64,000 nucleotides of DNA from Tropicimonas sp. IMCC34011 (GTDB lineage: Bacteria; Pseudomonadota; Alphaproteobacteria; Rhodobacterales; Rhodobacteraceae). The stretch covers positions 1,116,001-1,180,000 of the forward strand of contig NZ_QMEJ01000001.1 in NCBI RefSeq assembly GCF_003390865.1, written 5' to 3'. Shown piece after piece: positions 29,534 to 42,194 of this stretch. The stretch's first letter is position 1. Each line of letters begins with the position of its first letter. Below the pieces are notes generated by a model that saw only the letters and a program-made list of their open reading frames with translations, was not told where the DNA came from and did not search any database. The translations under genes were made by a program, and so were the position numbers.

Positions 29534-30555
29534 GCGCCGTGGAATTCGAGAACGTCTCGATCATGTTCGGGGACAAGCCGCAGGAAGCCCTGCCGCTGGC
29601 CGACGAGGGGATGAGCCGCCCTGAAATCCAGGATCGGACGGACCAGGTGCTCGGGGTCCACAACTGCACCCTGACGGTCGCCGAAGGGGAGACGCTGGTC
29701 CTGATGGGCCTGTCTGGCTCCGGCAAGTCGACGCTGCTGCGCGCCGTCAACGGGCTGAACAAGGTCACCCGCGGATCGGTGCGGGTGAAGAGCGGCGACG
29801 GCATGGTCGACATGGCGAACTGTTCCGCCAAGGAAATGCGGCAGGCCCGGCGCCACTCCGTCGCCATGGTGTTCCAGCAGTTCGGCCTCCTGCCCTGGCG
29901 AAGCGTCGAGGAGAACGTGGGGTTCGGCCTCGAGCTGTCCGGGGTGCCGAAGGAGGAGCGCGGCAAGAAGATCGCCGACCAGCTTTCCCTCGTCGGCCTC
30001 GACGGCTGGGGAGACCGCAAGGTCGCCGAGCTTTCGGGCGGCATGCAGCAGCGCGTCGGCCTTGCCCGCGCCTTTGCCACCGAAGCGCCCATTCTGTTGA
30101 TGGACGAGCCCTTCTCCGCCCTTGATCCGCTGATCCGCACCCGCCTGCAGGACGAGCTTCTCGAAGTGCAGCAACGCCTGAAGCGGACGATCCTCTTCGT
30201 CAGCCACGACCTCGACGAGGCGTTCAAGCTGGGCGACAGGATCGCGATCATGGAAGGCGGGCGCATCATCCAGGTCGGCACCCCGCGGGAGATCTTCACC
30301 AAACCCGCGAACGACTATGTCGCCGACTTCGTGGCCCACATGAACCCGCTCGGCGTGCTGACCGCGCGGGACGTGATGGAACCCGGTGAAGCGACCGGCC
30401 CCGCCTTCGACGTCGAAACGCCCGTCGCCGAAGTGATGAACGCCCTCGATGCCGCCACCGGCGCGGTCGGCGTGACGGAGGGCGGAGCCCTCGTCGGTCG
30501 CGTCACCGAATCCAGCTTGCTGCGGGGCCTTACTGGCGGCGCGACCGGGGCGTAG
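29530..30555 (+). CDS. choV: Choline ABC transporter ATP-binding protein (ChoV)
   Basis: The 341-residue ProV-type ATPase has Walker A MGLSGSGKSTLLRAVNGL, the Q-loop MVFQQFGLLPWRSV, the signature ELSGGMQQRVGLARA, Walker B ILLMDEPFSALDPLIR, and the H-loop FVSHDLDEAFKLGD. The N-terminus carries an extra ~40 residues (GDKPQEALPLADEGMSRPEI) seen in ChoV/ProV proteins. The C-terminal ~70 residues look like a single CBS-like segment rather than a full tandem pair. It is the last gene of choXWV. Confidence 0.95.
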   Translation: MSAVEFENVSIMFGDKPQEALPLADEGMSRPEIQDRTDQVLGVHNCTLTVAEGETLVLMGLSGSGKSTLLRAVNGLNKVTRGSVRVKSGDGMVDMANCSAKEMRQARRHSVAMVFQQFGLLPWRSVEENVGFGLELSGVPKEERGKKIADQLSLVGLDGWGDRKVAELSGGMQQRVGLARAFATEAPILLMDEPFSALDPLIRTRLQDELLEVQQRLKRTILFVSHDLDEAFKLGDRIAIMEGGRIIQVGTPREIFTKPANDYVADFVAHMNPLGVLTARDVMEPGEATGPAFDVETPVAEVMNALDAATGAVGVTEGGALVGRVTESSLLRGLTGGATGA

Positions 30556-30582
30556 GCGGCAGGACTGGCCCGCCCTGCTGGC

Positions 30583-31182
30583 TCAGACGAGCCGGCAGGC
30601 CGTGTCGAAGCCCAGCCGGGGCAACCGGTCGTAGAGCTTGCTTGCGTCGCCGTAGCCGAGATTGCAGAGGAAGTTTGCCTTCCAGCCCGTCTCCGCCAAG
30701 AAGATCTCCTCGACCTTCGTCTTGTCGAAGCCGGACATCGGCCCGACATCGAGCCCCAGCGCCCGCGCCGCGATCATCAGGTAGGCCCCCATGAGCGTGC
30801 CGTTGCGGAACGCGGTCTCGCGGGCCAGATCGTCCGACCCCGTGAACCACGACCGCGCATCGGCATGGGGGAAGAGGTCGGGCAGATGCTCGTAGGACTT
30901 CGGGTCGTGCGCGATGATCACGCAGACGGGCGCGGCCATGGTCTTGTCGAGATTGCCGCCCGACAGTGCCGGACGCAGCCTCTCCTTGCCCTCCTCGGAC
31001 CGGATGAAGACGAAGCGTCCGGGCGAGCAATTGGCCGAGGTCGGCCCCATCTTCAACGTGTCCCAGAGCGTGCGGAGCGTGTCGTCAGGCACCTTGCGAT
31101 CCTGCCAGCCATTGTGGCTGCGCGCCTCGAGGAAGAGGCGTGAGAGGGTGTCGGCGTCGGGCGCTTGGAGCGTATCGGGCAT
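30583..31182 (-). CDS. Nitroreductase-family protein, malonic semialdehyde reductase RutE-like
   Basis: The 199-residue FMN-dependent fold has the RutE/HadB-type segments [52 protein letters not shown] and FLCNLGYGD. RutE reduces malonic semialdehyde to 3-hydroxypropionate in pyrimidine ring catabolism; no other rut genes are nearby, so the gene is an orphan here. It converges with choV 27 bp away. GGAGGC precedes the ATG. A general nitroreductase or quinone reductase role is the alternative. Confidence 0.82.
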   Translation of the reverse strand: MPDTLQAPDADTLSRLFLEARSHNGWQDRKVPDDTLRTLWDTLKMGPTSANCSPGRFVFIRSEEGKERLRPALSGGNLDKTMAAPVCVIIAHDPKSYEHLPDLFPHADARSWFTGSDDLARETAFRNGTLMGAYLMIAARALGLDVGPMSGFDKTKVEEIFLAETGWKANFLCNLGYGDASKLYDRLPRLGFDTACRLV

Positions 31183-31569
31183 GAAGCCTCCGATTTTGGG
31201 GTCGCTTGCGCGGGCCTGGCAGGCCGGGCCGCGCGCCTGAATTTGTCATCCGGGGGGATGCCTTCGCGCTGCAGTGCCCCCGTCCGGACGAGGCCGCCCC
31301 CCCATAGATCGGGGGAGCTTCCGCTTCGAAGCAGAACATCGGCCGCCGCCGCCGCCGGCGCAATGCCCGCTCATGCGTGATCGCGTCGCAGCGCGCGGCA
31401 CTCCGCGTCCCATGCCACCCCGCGCAAAATTTCGCGACCTGACGCGCGCCCTGCATCTCCGGGGCTTTATCCCGACACCGTTTCGGGAGAGTCTCGCGCC
31501 CCTGCGACGGCGTTCCCGCAGGGCCGGACACGGTCCCGCGCGCGTCGTTCTCATGCTATCCGAGCGGTC
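31183..31569. other. 387-bp gap between the rutE-like gene and the antiporter
   Basis: The stretch is non-coding as far as I can see. It contains several short GC-rich hairpins: CCCCC/GGGGG around ATAGAT near 31302-31317, CCCGA/TCGGG near 31472-31488, and CCTGCG/CGCAGG near 31500-31522. It must hold the promoters of two divergent genes. No known RNA family is recognised. Open frames here have proline/arginine-rich translations typical of shadows. Confidence 0.4.
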
Positions 31570-34077
31570 ATGGACATCATCGTACTCACGACGCTCGTTG
31601 CGTCACTCTTTCTGGTGATCGGGGTGGCCGAGCCGCTCGCGGCACGGCTGCGCCTTCCCTACAGCGTGATCCTCGCCGCGCTCGGGATCGTCATCGGCCT
31701 CGGCGCGATCTTTTTCCTGCGGACCGACCTGACCGATGCGCTGAACCCAGTCGCCGAGGCGATCGTCGGTCTGCCGATCCGGTCCAACGTCTTTCTTTAC
31801 GTCTTCCTCCCGACGCTGCTGTTCCAGGTGACGCTCGGGATGAACCTGCGCCGGATGATGGACGACTGGGTGCCGATCCTCGTCCTTGCCGTGGTGGCGG
31901 TGGTCGTCGCGACGCTGGGCGTGGGCTACGCGCTGTTCTGGGCGAGCCCGCTTCCGCTCACCGCGTGCCTGCTGATCGGCTCCATCGTCGCGACCACGGA
32001 CCCCTCGGCGGTCGTCTCCATCTTCCGCTCGCTGTCGGCCCCGCGGCGGCTGGCGCGCATCATCGAGGGCGAGAGCCTGCTGAACGATGCCGCCGCCATC
32101 GCGCTCTTCGGGCTCTTCATGGGGTTCGTCATGCGCGGCGTGCCGGACCCGGAGCTCGGCGATGCGCTCTCGCGCTTTCCCGTCCTGATCATCGGCGGCG
32201 CCGTCGCGGGCTGGGTCATCGCGCGGGCCACGGTGTGGCTGATGGCGCTTGTCCATCGGCACGAGCGGGCGCAGATCTCCATCTCCGTCGCCCTGCCCTA
32301 CCTCGCCTATGTCTCTGCCGAGCAACTGATCGGGGCCTCCGGCGTCATCGCCGTCGTCGCCGCTGGCGTGACGCTGAACCTCACCGGGCCGGGTCGCCTG
32401 CCGCCGCAGGCCTGGTCGAACCTGCGCGAGGTCTGGGACCTTCTCGCGCACTGGGCCGGGGCGCTCATCTTCATTCTCGCCGCGCTCCTGATCCCGCGGC
32501 TCCTCGAAAGGGTGAACGTCGCCGATATCGGACTGATCTGCGTGGTCATCGCCGCGGCACTCGCGGCCCGGGCGGTGATCCTCTTCGGCGTGCTTCCGCT
32601 CCTCCGCCTCGCCCGGATGTCGCCGCAGGTGGAGCGGCCCTACCGCGTCGCGATCCTCTGGGGCGGGCTGAGGGGCGCGGTGACGCTCGCGCTTGCGCTG
32701 GCCGTCACCGAGAGCTTCCGCGTTCCCGACGAAGTCAAGCGGGTGGTCGGCATCCTCGCCACCGGCTTCACGCTCTACACCCTCATGGTGCAGGGCACGA
32801 CGCTGCGCTGGGTGATCGGACGGCTCGGGCTCGACCGGCTGTCGCCGATGGACGAGGCGCTGTCCCGTCAGGTCGTCGCCGTCGCGCTGCAGACCGTGCG
32901 GGCGGACGTGGCAAAGACAACGGAGAAGTACGAGCTGAGCCGGGACATCGTCCGCTCGGAAGCCAAGCGGTTCGGGGAGCGCCTCGACGACGCCGTCACC
33001 GAGGCTGAGGACAGCTCCGACATCCTCGACCGGGACCGCGTCACGCTCGGTCTCATCGCTCTGGCCGGCCACGAGCGGGACACAATCCTGAGCCGCGTCC
33101 GGGAGCGGACGATCTCCGGAAATATGGCCGAACAGGTCCTGTCGAATGCCGACAGCCTGATAGAGGGAACGCGGATCCACGGGCGAAACGGCTACCAGAA
33201 CGCGGCCCGGTCGAGCGTGGCCTACAGCAGCGCGTTCCAGGCGGCCATGCGCCTTCATGACCGCGCAGGGATCTCCGCTCCTCTCGCCCGGATCACCGCC
33301 GACCGCTTCGAGCTTCTGCTGTCTCAACGCCTGATCCTTCGGGACCTCGGCGCCTTCATCGACGGGCGCATCCGGCGCATCCACGGGCGCCGCGTGGCGG
33401 ACCTGCTGCACGAGCTTCTCTCACGCCGCATCGAGGCCATAGAGACGGCGCTCGAAAGCCTTCGCCTGCAATATCCGGGCTATGCCGAGGAACTGGAGCG
33501 CCGCTTCATCCGCCGCACCGCGCTGCGCCTCGAGGAGCGGGAATACGATGCGATGCGGGAGGACGGGCTGATCGGGGAAGAGGTGCATACGGCGCTGATC
33601 CAGGGCGGCGCCCACCGCCGCACCGTGTCGGAGGAACGCCCCCCGCTCGACCTCGCGCTCCAGAGAAGCCAGCTCGTCCGCCAGCTTCCGCTCTTCTCCG
33701 ACCTCGACGAGGCCTCCCTCGCCCGCCTCGCCCGTGCGCTTCGGACCCGCTACGTCAATGCAGGGGACGTGGTGGTCCGAAAGGACATCGCGGCGCGGAG
33801 CGTCTTCTTCATCGTCTCCGGTGCGGTGGAGCTGGAGAGCGCCGGCCAGACATGGCGGCTCGGCCGCGGCGAGATGTTCGGCCAGATGGAAATCCTGATG
33901 GCCCGCTCGCTCCGCACCAAGGTCCGCGCCATTGCCCCGTCCACGCTGGCCGTCCTGGACGAGGCACGCTTTCGGCGCCTCCTTCGACGGAGCAAGTCCC
34001 TGCGCGAAGCCCTGCGCGCCAGCGCCGAAAAGCGCGGAATAGATCCGACCGCTCTGATCGCCGATGGAGCGGAGTAA
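31570..34077 (+). CDS. CPA1-family cation/proton antiporter with C-terminal cyclic-nucleotide-binding-like domain
   Basis: The 835-residue protein has an N-terminal antiporter domain (~1-410, about 12 helices). It includes the ion-site motifs ATTDPSAVVS and EGESLLNDAAAIALF and the conserved LWGGLRGAVTLALALAV. A long cytoplasmic helical region (~410-700) follows, then a CNMP-type domain from ~705 (LPLFSDLDEASLARLARAL ... GRGEMFGQMEILMARSLRTKVRA). In the phosphate-binding cassette the usual F-G-E is F-G-Q, so cyclic-nucleotide binding is uncertain. It exchanges Na+ or K+ for H+ across the inner membrane, fitting a saline lifestyle. It stands alone between convergent and divergent neighbours. 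Confidence 0.9.
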   Translation: MDIIVLTTLVASLFLVIGVAEPLAARLRLPYSVILAALGIVIGLGAIFFLRTDLTDALNPVAEAIVGLPIRSNVFLYVFLPTLLFQVTLGMNLRRMMDDWVPILVLAVVAVVVATLGVGYALFWASPLPLTACLLIGSIVATTDPSAVVSIFRSLSAPRRLARIIEGESLLNDAAAIALFGLFMGFVMRGVPDPELGDALSRFPVLIIGGAVAGWVIARATVWLMALVHRHERAQISISVALPYLAYVSAEQLIGASGVIAVVAAGVTLNLTGPGRLPPQAWSNLREVWDLLAHWAGALIFILAALLIPRLLERVNVADIGLICVVIAAALAARAVILFGVLPLLRLARMSPQVERPYRVAILWGGLRGAVTLALALAVTESFRVPDEVKRVVGILATGFTLYTLMVQGTTLRWVIGRLGLDRLSPMDEALSRQVVAVALQTVRADVAKTTEKYELSRDIVRSEAKRFGERLDDAVTEAEDSSDILDRDRVTLGLIALAGHERDTILSRVRERTISGNMAEQVLSNADSLIEGTRIHGRNGYQNAARSSVAYSSAFQAAMRLHDRAGISAPLARITADRFELLLSQRLILRDLGAFIDGRIRRIHGRRVADLLHELLSRRIEAIETALESLRLQYPGYAEELERRFIRRTALRLEEREYDAMREDGLIGEEVHTALIQGGAHRRTVSEERPPLDLALQRSQLVRQLPLFSDLDEASLARLARALRTRYVNAGDVVVRKDIAARSVFFIVSGAVELESAGQTWRLGRGEMFGQMEILMARSLRTKVRAIAPSTLAVLDEARFRRLLRRSKSLREALRASAEKRGIDPTALIADGAE

Positions 34078-34139
34078 GGGAGCGTCCGCCTGCGGGCCTC
34101 TTGGTAGCAGGACGTAAGCCGGTCGAGGCCTTAAAGCGT

Positions 34140-34170
34140 AGGCGCCATGCCAAGCGAGGGCACGGCGCCT
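34140..34170 (-). terminator. Stem-loop terminator downstream of rhaI
   Basis: On the minus strand AGGCGCCGTGCC pairs with GGCATGGCGCCT over 12 bp (one G-U) around a 7-nt loop, followed by ACGCTTT. Since the G-U pair becomes A-C on the other strand, the structure is best suited to terminating the rhaI transcript; the antiporter gene converges on it. Confidence 0.75.
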
Positions 34171-34200
34171 GATCGACACGCAGTCAGGCGGGCGTCTTCT

Positions 34201-35481
34201 TCAGACGATGCCACCCCCGCCGGAGGTCGAGACCGGGCGCTCGCCCGCGACCTTCCCGCGATAGCCCGAAGCGCGATAGGCCGCGACGGGATCGATGGCG
34301 CAGCCCTTCTCGAGCCGGGCCATCTGCAGGATCGGGGTGACGTCCGTGCGGAAGGCCCGCTTCAGGGTCTCGGAGGCCATGAGCGCGTCATTCTCCTCCT
34401 GGAACCCGCCGAGGGCGCCCCGGTCCACGATCAGCGCCTGCGCGTAGGCGCGCTGCACTTCCATGGCGGAGTTCATCAGGCTTTCAATGGGATCCGTCAC
34501 GTTGTGGCTCTGGTCGAGCATGTGCGCGGGATCGAACCCCGGCACGTCGGCCGCCTCCACCAGCTCGTTGAAGACGAGGAACAGGCGGTAGGGGTCTATG
34601 GAGCCCGTATCGAGGTCGTCGTCGCCGTACTTGCTGTCATTGAAGTGGAACCCGCCGAGCTTGCCGAACTGGATCAGCCGGGCGACGATCATCTCGATAT
34701 TCACCGTCGGCGCATGATGACCGAGATCGACGAGGCAGGACGCGCGGTCCCCCAATTCGGTCGCGATCAGGTAGTTGGTGCCCCAGTCCTGAACCACGGT
34801 GGAGTAGAAGGCGGGCTCGAAGATCTTGTGCTCGGTGAACAGCCGCCAATCCTCCGGCAGCCCGGCGTAGATCTCTCTTGCGCTGTCCAGGTAGCGCTCG
34901 AACTGGCGCGTGAAGTTGACCTGACCGGGGAAGTTGGAGCCGTCCCCGACCCAGATCGTCAGCGCGCGCGACCCGATCTTCCTGCCGAGCTCAATGCAGT
35001 AGAGATTGTGCTCCACCGCCTGCGACCGGACCTCCTTCTGCGTGTGCGACAGCGAGCCGAACTTGAAGCTCGCCGCCTGCTCCGCCTGATCCTGGAAGGT
35101 GTTGGAATTGATCGCGTCGAAGCCGAGGCCGAGCTCCTCTGCCTTTGCGACGAGATCCGCCGGATCGGCATCGTCCCACGGAACATGAAGAGACACGCGG
35201 GGGGTCGCCCCGGTCAGCTCGTGGATGACGCCGCAATCGTCGAGCTTGTCGAAGATCGTCGCCGGCTCCCCCGCCCCCGGAAAGCGGGCGAAGCGGGTGC
35301 CACCGGTCCCGACGCCCCATGACGGAACGGCGATGCCGTAGCCCGCGACCTTCTCCTTCACGCCTGCGATGTCGATCGCGCGACGGTCCAGCACTGCGCC
35401 GAGCGCGTCGTATTCCGCGCGAAGATCCGCTTCAGCCGCCTCGTTGGCGGCGTCGATCCTGTCCTTGCCGATCATTGGCAT
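34201..35481 (-). CDS. rhaI: L-rhamnose isomerase (RhaI, Pseudomonas/rhizobial type)
   Basis: The 426-residue TIM-barrel isomerase carries metal and substrate segments such as FTEHKIFEPAFYSTVVQDWG, LVDLGHHAPTVNIE, GGFHFNDSKYGDDDLDTGSIDPYRLF and MLDQSHNVTDP. It is the RhaI/xylose-isomerase-like family, not E. coli RhaA. It converts L-rhamnose to L-rhamnulose. The start chosen is MPMIGKDRID, preceded by AGGGAGGGA; a longer frame would overlap the upstream gene. It lies 28 bp after the aldolase/dehydrogenase gene on the same strand. Confidence 0.95.
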   Translation of the reverse strand: MPMIGKDRIDAANEAAEADLRAEYDALGAVLDRRAIDIAGVKEKVAGYGIAVPSWGVGTGGTRFARFPGAGEPATIFDKLDDCGVIHELTGATPRVSLHVPWDDADPADLVAKAEELGLGFDAINSNTFQDQAEQAASFKFGSLSHTQKEVRSQAVEHNLYCIELGRKIGSRALTIWVGDGSNFPGQVNFTRQFERYLDSAREIYAGLPEDWRLFTEHKIFEPAFYSTVVQDWGTNYLIATELGDRASCLVDLGHHAPTVNIEMIVARLIQFGKLGGFHFNDSKYGDDDLDTGSIDPYRLFLVFNELVEAADVPGFDPAHMLDQSHNVTDPIESLMNSAMEVQRAYAQALIVDRGALGGFQEENDALMASETLKRAFRTDVTPILQMARLEKGCAIDPVAAYRASGYRGKVAGERPVSTSGGGGIV

Positions 35482-35509
35482 CTTCCCTCCCTTTCGAGCC
35501 GCACGCGCC

Positions 35510-37612
<2,103 letters not shown>

Positions 37613-37715
37613 GGCTGGTCTCCCCCGCATCGAGCCTCGTTCAATCGCGCAGCACTCTCCGAGGGGAGCGGGTGAAAGTCAATCCAAAGCGATCAACACC
37701 AATCACGTCGCACCG

Positions 37716-37743
37716 CATAAACGATTACTTATGACGATTTATG
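37716..37743. promoter_or_regulatory. Candidate rhamnose-regulator operator in the rhaD-rhaR divergent gap
   Basis: CATAAACGAT (37716-37725) and ACGATTTATG (37734-37743) form an imperfect inverted repeat (7 of 10 arm positions) in a strikingly AT-rich patch, with further ATGATT copies up to 37746. This 181-bp gap separates the divergent operons, the usual site for a DeoR-family regulator. Confidence 0.5.
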
Positions 37744-37793
37744 ATTGACAGAAAGGTAAAATATGGGAAATCTGAGCGCCGGGAGGAGTGTCC

Positions 37794-38597
37794 ATGATTG
37801 AAAGTGAGCGTCATCGCGTGATCCTGTCGGCCGTCCAGGCCCGGCCCGTGGTGACGGTGTCCGAGATCTGCGAACTTACCGACGCCTCCGAGGCGACGGT
37901 CCGCCGGGACATTGCCACCCTCCACATGCAGAAGAAGGTCCGCCGGGTGCGCGGCGGGGTCGAGAGCCTCGCGCCGCCGCAATTCGTCGGTCTCTCCGGG
38001 CGCCCCTTCGAGATGAACGCCACCCGCCGCGTCGCCGAGAAGCGCGCCATCGCGCAGGCCGCGGTCGAGATGTGCGACGACGGGGATGCGATCATCATCA
38101 ACGGCGGCACGACCACCTTCCAGATGGTCCACCCGCTGGCCAATCGCCGCTGCCTCGTCTTCACCAACTCCTTTCCGATCGCCGAGCATCTGCTCAAGCA
38201 GTCTAAGAACACCGTGATGCTCGCCGGCGGCACGATCTACCGCGAGCAGAACATCGTCCTCAGCCCCTTCGAGAACGACGTCACGCGCAATTTTGCGGCC
38301 AAACGCATGTTCCTCGGGGCGCAAGGCCTCTCCAAACTCGGCGTGATGGAGCAGGACCCGCTCATCATCCAGGCGGAGACCAAGCTCATCGGCCAGGCCG
38401 ACGAGGTCGTCCTGATGGTCGATTCCAGCAAGTTCCGGAACCGCTCCGCGCTGATCCTCTGTCCGCTGTCGCGCATCGACACGGTCATCACCGATGACGG
38501 GATCGGCGATGCCGACGCCGCGATGATCGAGGCCGAGGGCATCACGCTGACCGTCACGACCCCGAACCGCGCGCAGGAGGCGCGCTCCGCGGGGTAA
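37794..38597 (+). CDS. rhaR: DeoR-family transcriptional regulator of rhamnose catabolism (RhaR-like)
   Basis: The 267-residue protein has an N-terminal DeoR winged helix (VSEICELTDASEATVRRDIATL, shown as motif residues ~22-42) and a C-terminal sugar-phosphate sensor domain with INGGTTTFQMV and AGGTIYREQN. DeoR proteins are typically repressors released by a phosphorylated sugar, here probably rhamnulose 1-phosphate. The ATG at 37794 is preferred over a GTG two codons earlier because GGGAGGAG is 5 nt away. It leads the plus rhamnose operon, 32 bp before rhaS. Confidence 0.92.
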   Translation: MIESERHRVILSAVQARPVVTVSEICELTDASEATVRRDIATLHMQKKVRRVRGGVESLAPPQFVGLSGRPFEMNATRRVAEKRAIAQAAVEMCDDGDAIIINGGTTTFQMVHPLANRRCLVFTNSFPIAEHLLKQSKNTVMLAGGTIYREQNIVLSPFENDVTRNFAAKRMFLGAQGLSKLGVMEQDPLIIQAETKLIGQADEVVLMVDSSKFRNRSALILCPLSRIDTVITDDGIGDADAAMIEAEGITLTVTTPNRAQEARSAG

Positions 38598-38629
38598 TCA
38601 ACGAACCGCTCATCCAGGGAGGAAACGAC

Positions 38630-39625
38630 ATGAGCATCACCAGACGCATCGCCATCGCCACGGGGGTCGCCGCGGCCCTCATGGGCACGACCGCCATGGC
38701 ACAGGACAACGTGCGCATCGCCCTCGTCGCCAAGTCGCTCGGCAACGGCTTCTTCGAAGCCGCCGCCCGAGGCGCGGAAGAAGCGGCCGAAGAGCTCGGC
38801 AATGCCGAGATCATCTATACCGGCCCGACCAGCACCACGGCCGAGGGCCAGATCGAGGTGATCAACAGCCTCGTCGCACAGCGGGTGGACGCCATCGCGA
38901 TCTCCGCCAACGATCCCGACGCGGTCGTCCCGGCCCTTCAGAAGGCCATGCAGCGCGGCATCACCGTGATCTCCTGGGATTCGGGCGTCGCCCCCGAGGG
39001 CCGCGAGATGCACCTCGCCCCCTCCTCCGACGAGCTGATCGGTCAGACGATCATCAAGCTCGCCGCGGACAAGCTGCCCGACGGCGGCAAGGTCGCGGTC
39101 CTGTCGGCGACCTCCACCTCGACGAACCAGAACACCTGGATCGCTGAGATGGAAAAGGTCATGGACCAGTATCCCGACATCGAGCTGGTGGCGACGGTTT
39201 ACGGCGACGACCTGGCCGACAAGTCCTACCGTGAAACCCAGGGGCTGCTGCAATCCTATCCCGATCTCGACGCGATCATCGCGCCGACCTCGGTGGGGAT
39301 CGTCGCCGCCGCGCAGGCCGTTCAGGATGCCGGCAAGACGGGCGAGGTGAATGTGACCGGCCTCGGCCTGCCCTCCGAGATGGCCGGCGCCATCGAGAGC
39401 GGCGCGTCCCAATCCTTCGCGATCTGGAACCCGGTCGATCTGGGCTACGCGACCGCCATGCTCGCCTACAACCTCGCCACCGATGAGGCCAAGGCCGAGC
39501 CGGGCGCCGAGATTGGCATGGGCCGCATGGGCACCGCGACGCTGGACGACGACAACCAGGCCGCGATGAGCGAGCCCTTCACCTACGACGCTTCGAACAT
39601 CGACGAGTTCAAGAGCGTCTTCTGA
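38630..39625 (+). CDS. rhaS: L-rhamnose ABC transporter periplasmic binding protein (RhaS)
   Basis: The 331-residue protein has a signal peptide (MSITRRIAIATGVAAALMGTTAMA) and a periplasmic binding protein of the RbsB/AI-2 type: ALVAKSLGNGFFEAAARGAEEAA, GPTSTTAEGQIEVINSLVAQ, ISWDSGV, and APTSVGIVAAAQAV. These match the rhamnose-binding RhaS of rhizobia. GGGAGGAAA precedes the ATG. A GC-rich stem-loop follows, before the ATPase gene. Confidence 0.93.
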   Translation: MSITRRIAIATGVAAALMGTTAMAQDNVRIALVAKSLGNGFFEAAARGAEEAAEELGNAEIIYTGPTSTTAEGQIEVINSLVAQRVDAIAISANDPDAVVPALQKAMQRGITVISWDSGVAPEGREMHLAPSSDELIGQTIIKLAADKLPDGGKVAVLSATSTSTNQNTWIAEMEKVMDQYPDIELVATVYGDDLADKSYRETQGLLQSYPDLDAIIAPTSVGIVAAAQAVQDAGKTGEVNVTGLGLPSEMAGAIESGASQSFAIWNPVDLGYATAMLAYNLATDEAKAEPGAEIGMGRMGTATLDDDNQAAMSEPFTYDASNIDEFKSVF

Positions 39626-39643
39626 TCCTCCCGGGATCCATCG

Positions 39644-39673
39644 GGCCCGGCTCCTCTTCTCAGGGGCCGGGCC
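39644..39673 (+). other. Intercistronic stem-loop after rhaS
   Basis: GGCCCGGCTCC (39644-39654) pairs with GGGGCCGGGCC (39663-39673) over about 10 bp with one G-U, loop TCTTCTCA. It is followed by GACCTTT. A likely partial terminator or stabiliser favouring the binding protein. Confidence 0.65.
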
Positions 39674-39708
39674 GACCTTTCCAGCCCGGGATCGACAAAG
39701 GCCCCCCC

Positions 39709-41225
<1,517 letters not shown>

Positions 41226-41229
<4 letters not shown>

Positions 41230-42194
41230 AGCAGTTCATCACGTCCCGCGAGGCGATCCTGCTGGCCGCGCTCGTCGCGCTGATCCTGCTCGTCGAGACG
41301 CGGTTCTCCGGCTTCGCGGCACCCGGCAACCTCGCCTCCGTCTTCAACGACACCTCGATCCTGATCATGCTGGCGCTCGGGCAGACGCTGGTGATCCTCA
41401 CCCGCTGCATCGACCTCAGCCAGGCGTCGAACCTCGCTTTGACGGGCATGGTCACCGCGATGATCAATGCGGCGATGCCGGGTGTTCCGGTCGTCGCGCT
41501 CATTTCCATCGCGGTCGCGCTCGGCCTCCTGATGGGGGCGTTCAACGGCCTGCTCGTCTGGAAGCTGGACATCCCGCCCATCGTCGTCACGCTCGGCACG
41601 CTCACGATCTATCGCGGCATCATCTTCGTCGTCTCGGGCGGCGCATGGGTCAATTCCCACGAGATGAGCGCGGCTTACAAGGCGTTCCCGCGGGCGGAGT
41701 TCCTGACGCTCCCGGTCCTGAGCTGGATCGCCCTCGCCGTCATCGCGGGCTTTGCCATCCTCGTGAACCGCACCGCGCTCGGCCGGGCCTTCTTCGCCGT
41801 CGGCGGCAACCCTTCGGCGGCGGTCTATACCGGCATCGACGTCGGGCGGACGCGGTTCATGGCCTTCGTGATCGCGGGCGGCCTCGCCGGTCTGTGCGGG
41901 TATCTCTGGGTCTCGCGCTACGCGGTCGCCTATACCGACGTGGCGGGCGGGTTCGAGCTCGATATCGTCGCCGCCTGCGTGATCGGTGGCATCTCCATCG
42001 CCGGCGGCCTCGGAAGCGTCACCGGCGCGGTCCTCGGCGCACTCTTTCTCGGCACGATCAAGAACGCGCTGCCCGTCGCCGGCATCTCGCCGTTCTGGCA
42101 GATGGCGATCTCGGGCGCCGCGATCATCATCGCCGTCGCCTTCAACCGCCGCAAGGATCCCGGCCGCGTCATCCTCAAGGAGCCTGCCCAATGA
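41226..42194 (+). CDS. rhaP: L-rhamnose ABC transporter permease (RhaP)
   Basis: The 322-residue RbsC-type permease has about 8-10 helices, with typical [26 protein letters not shown] (opening part), [20 protein letters not shown] and [19 protein letters not shown]. The start ATG overlaps the rhaT stop by 4 nt, and the stop overlaps rhaQ by 4 nt. It forms a heterodimeric channel with RhaQ. Confidence 0.94.

Noticed and set aside
30583-31182. Part of a pyrimidine-degrading rut operon
   Set aside because: No rutA, B, C, D or F is near; only a RutE-like nitroreductase is present.
31603-33411. A 602-codon frame on minus opposite the antiporter
   Set aside because: Same reason: antisense of membrane helices, with no family motif.
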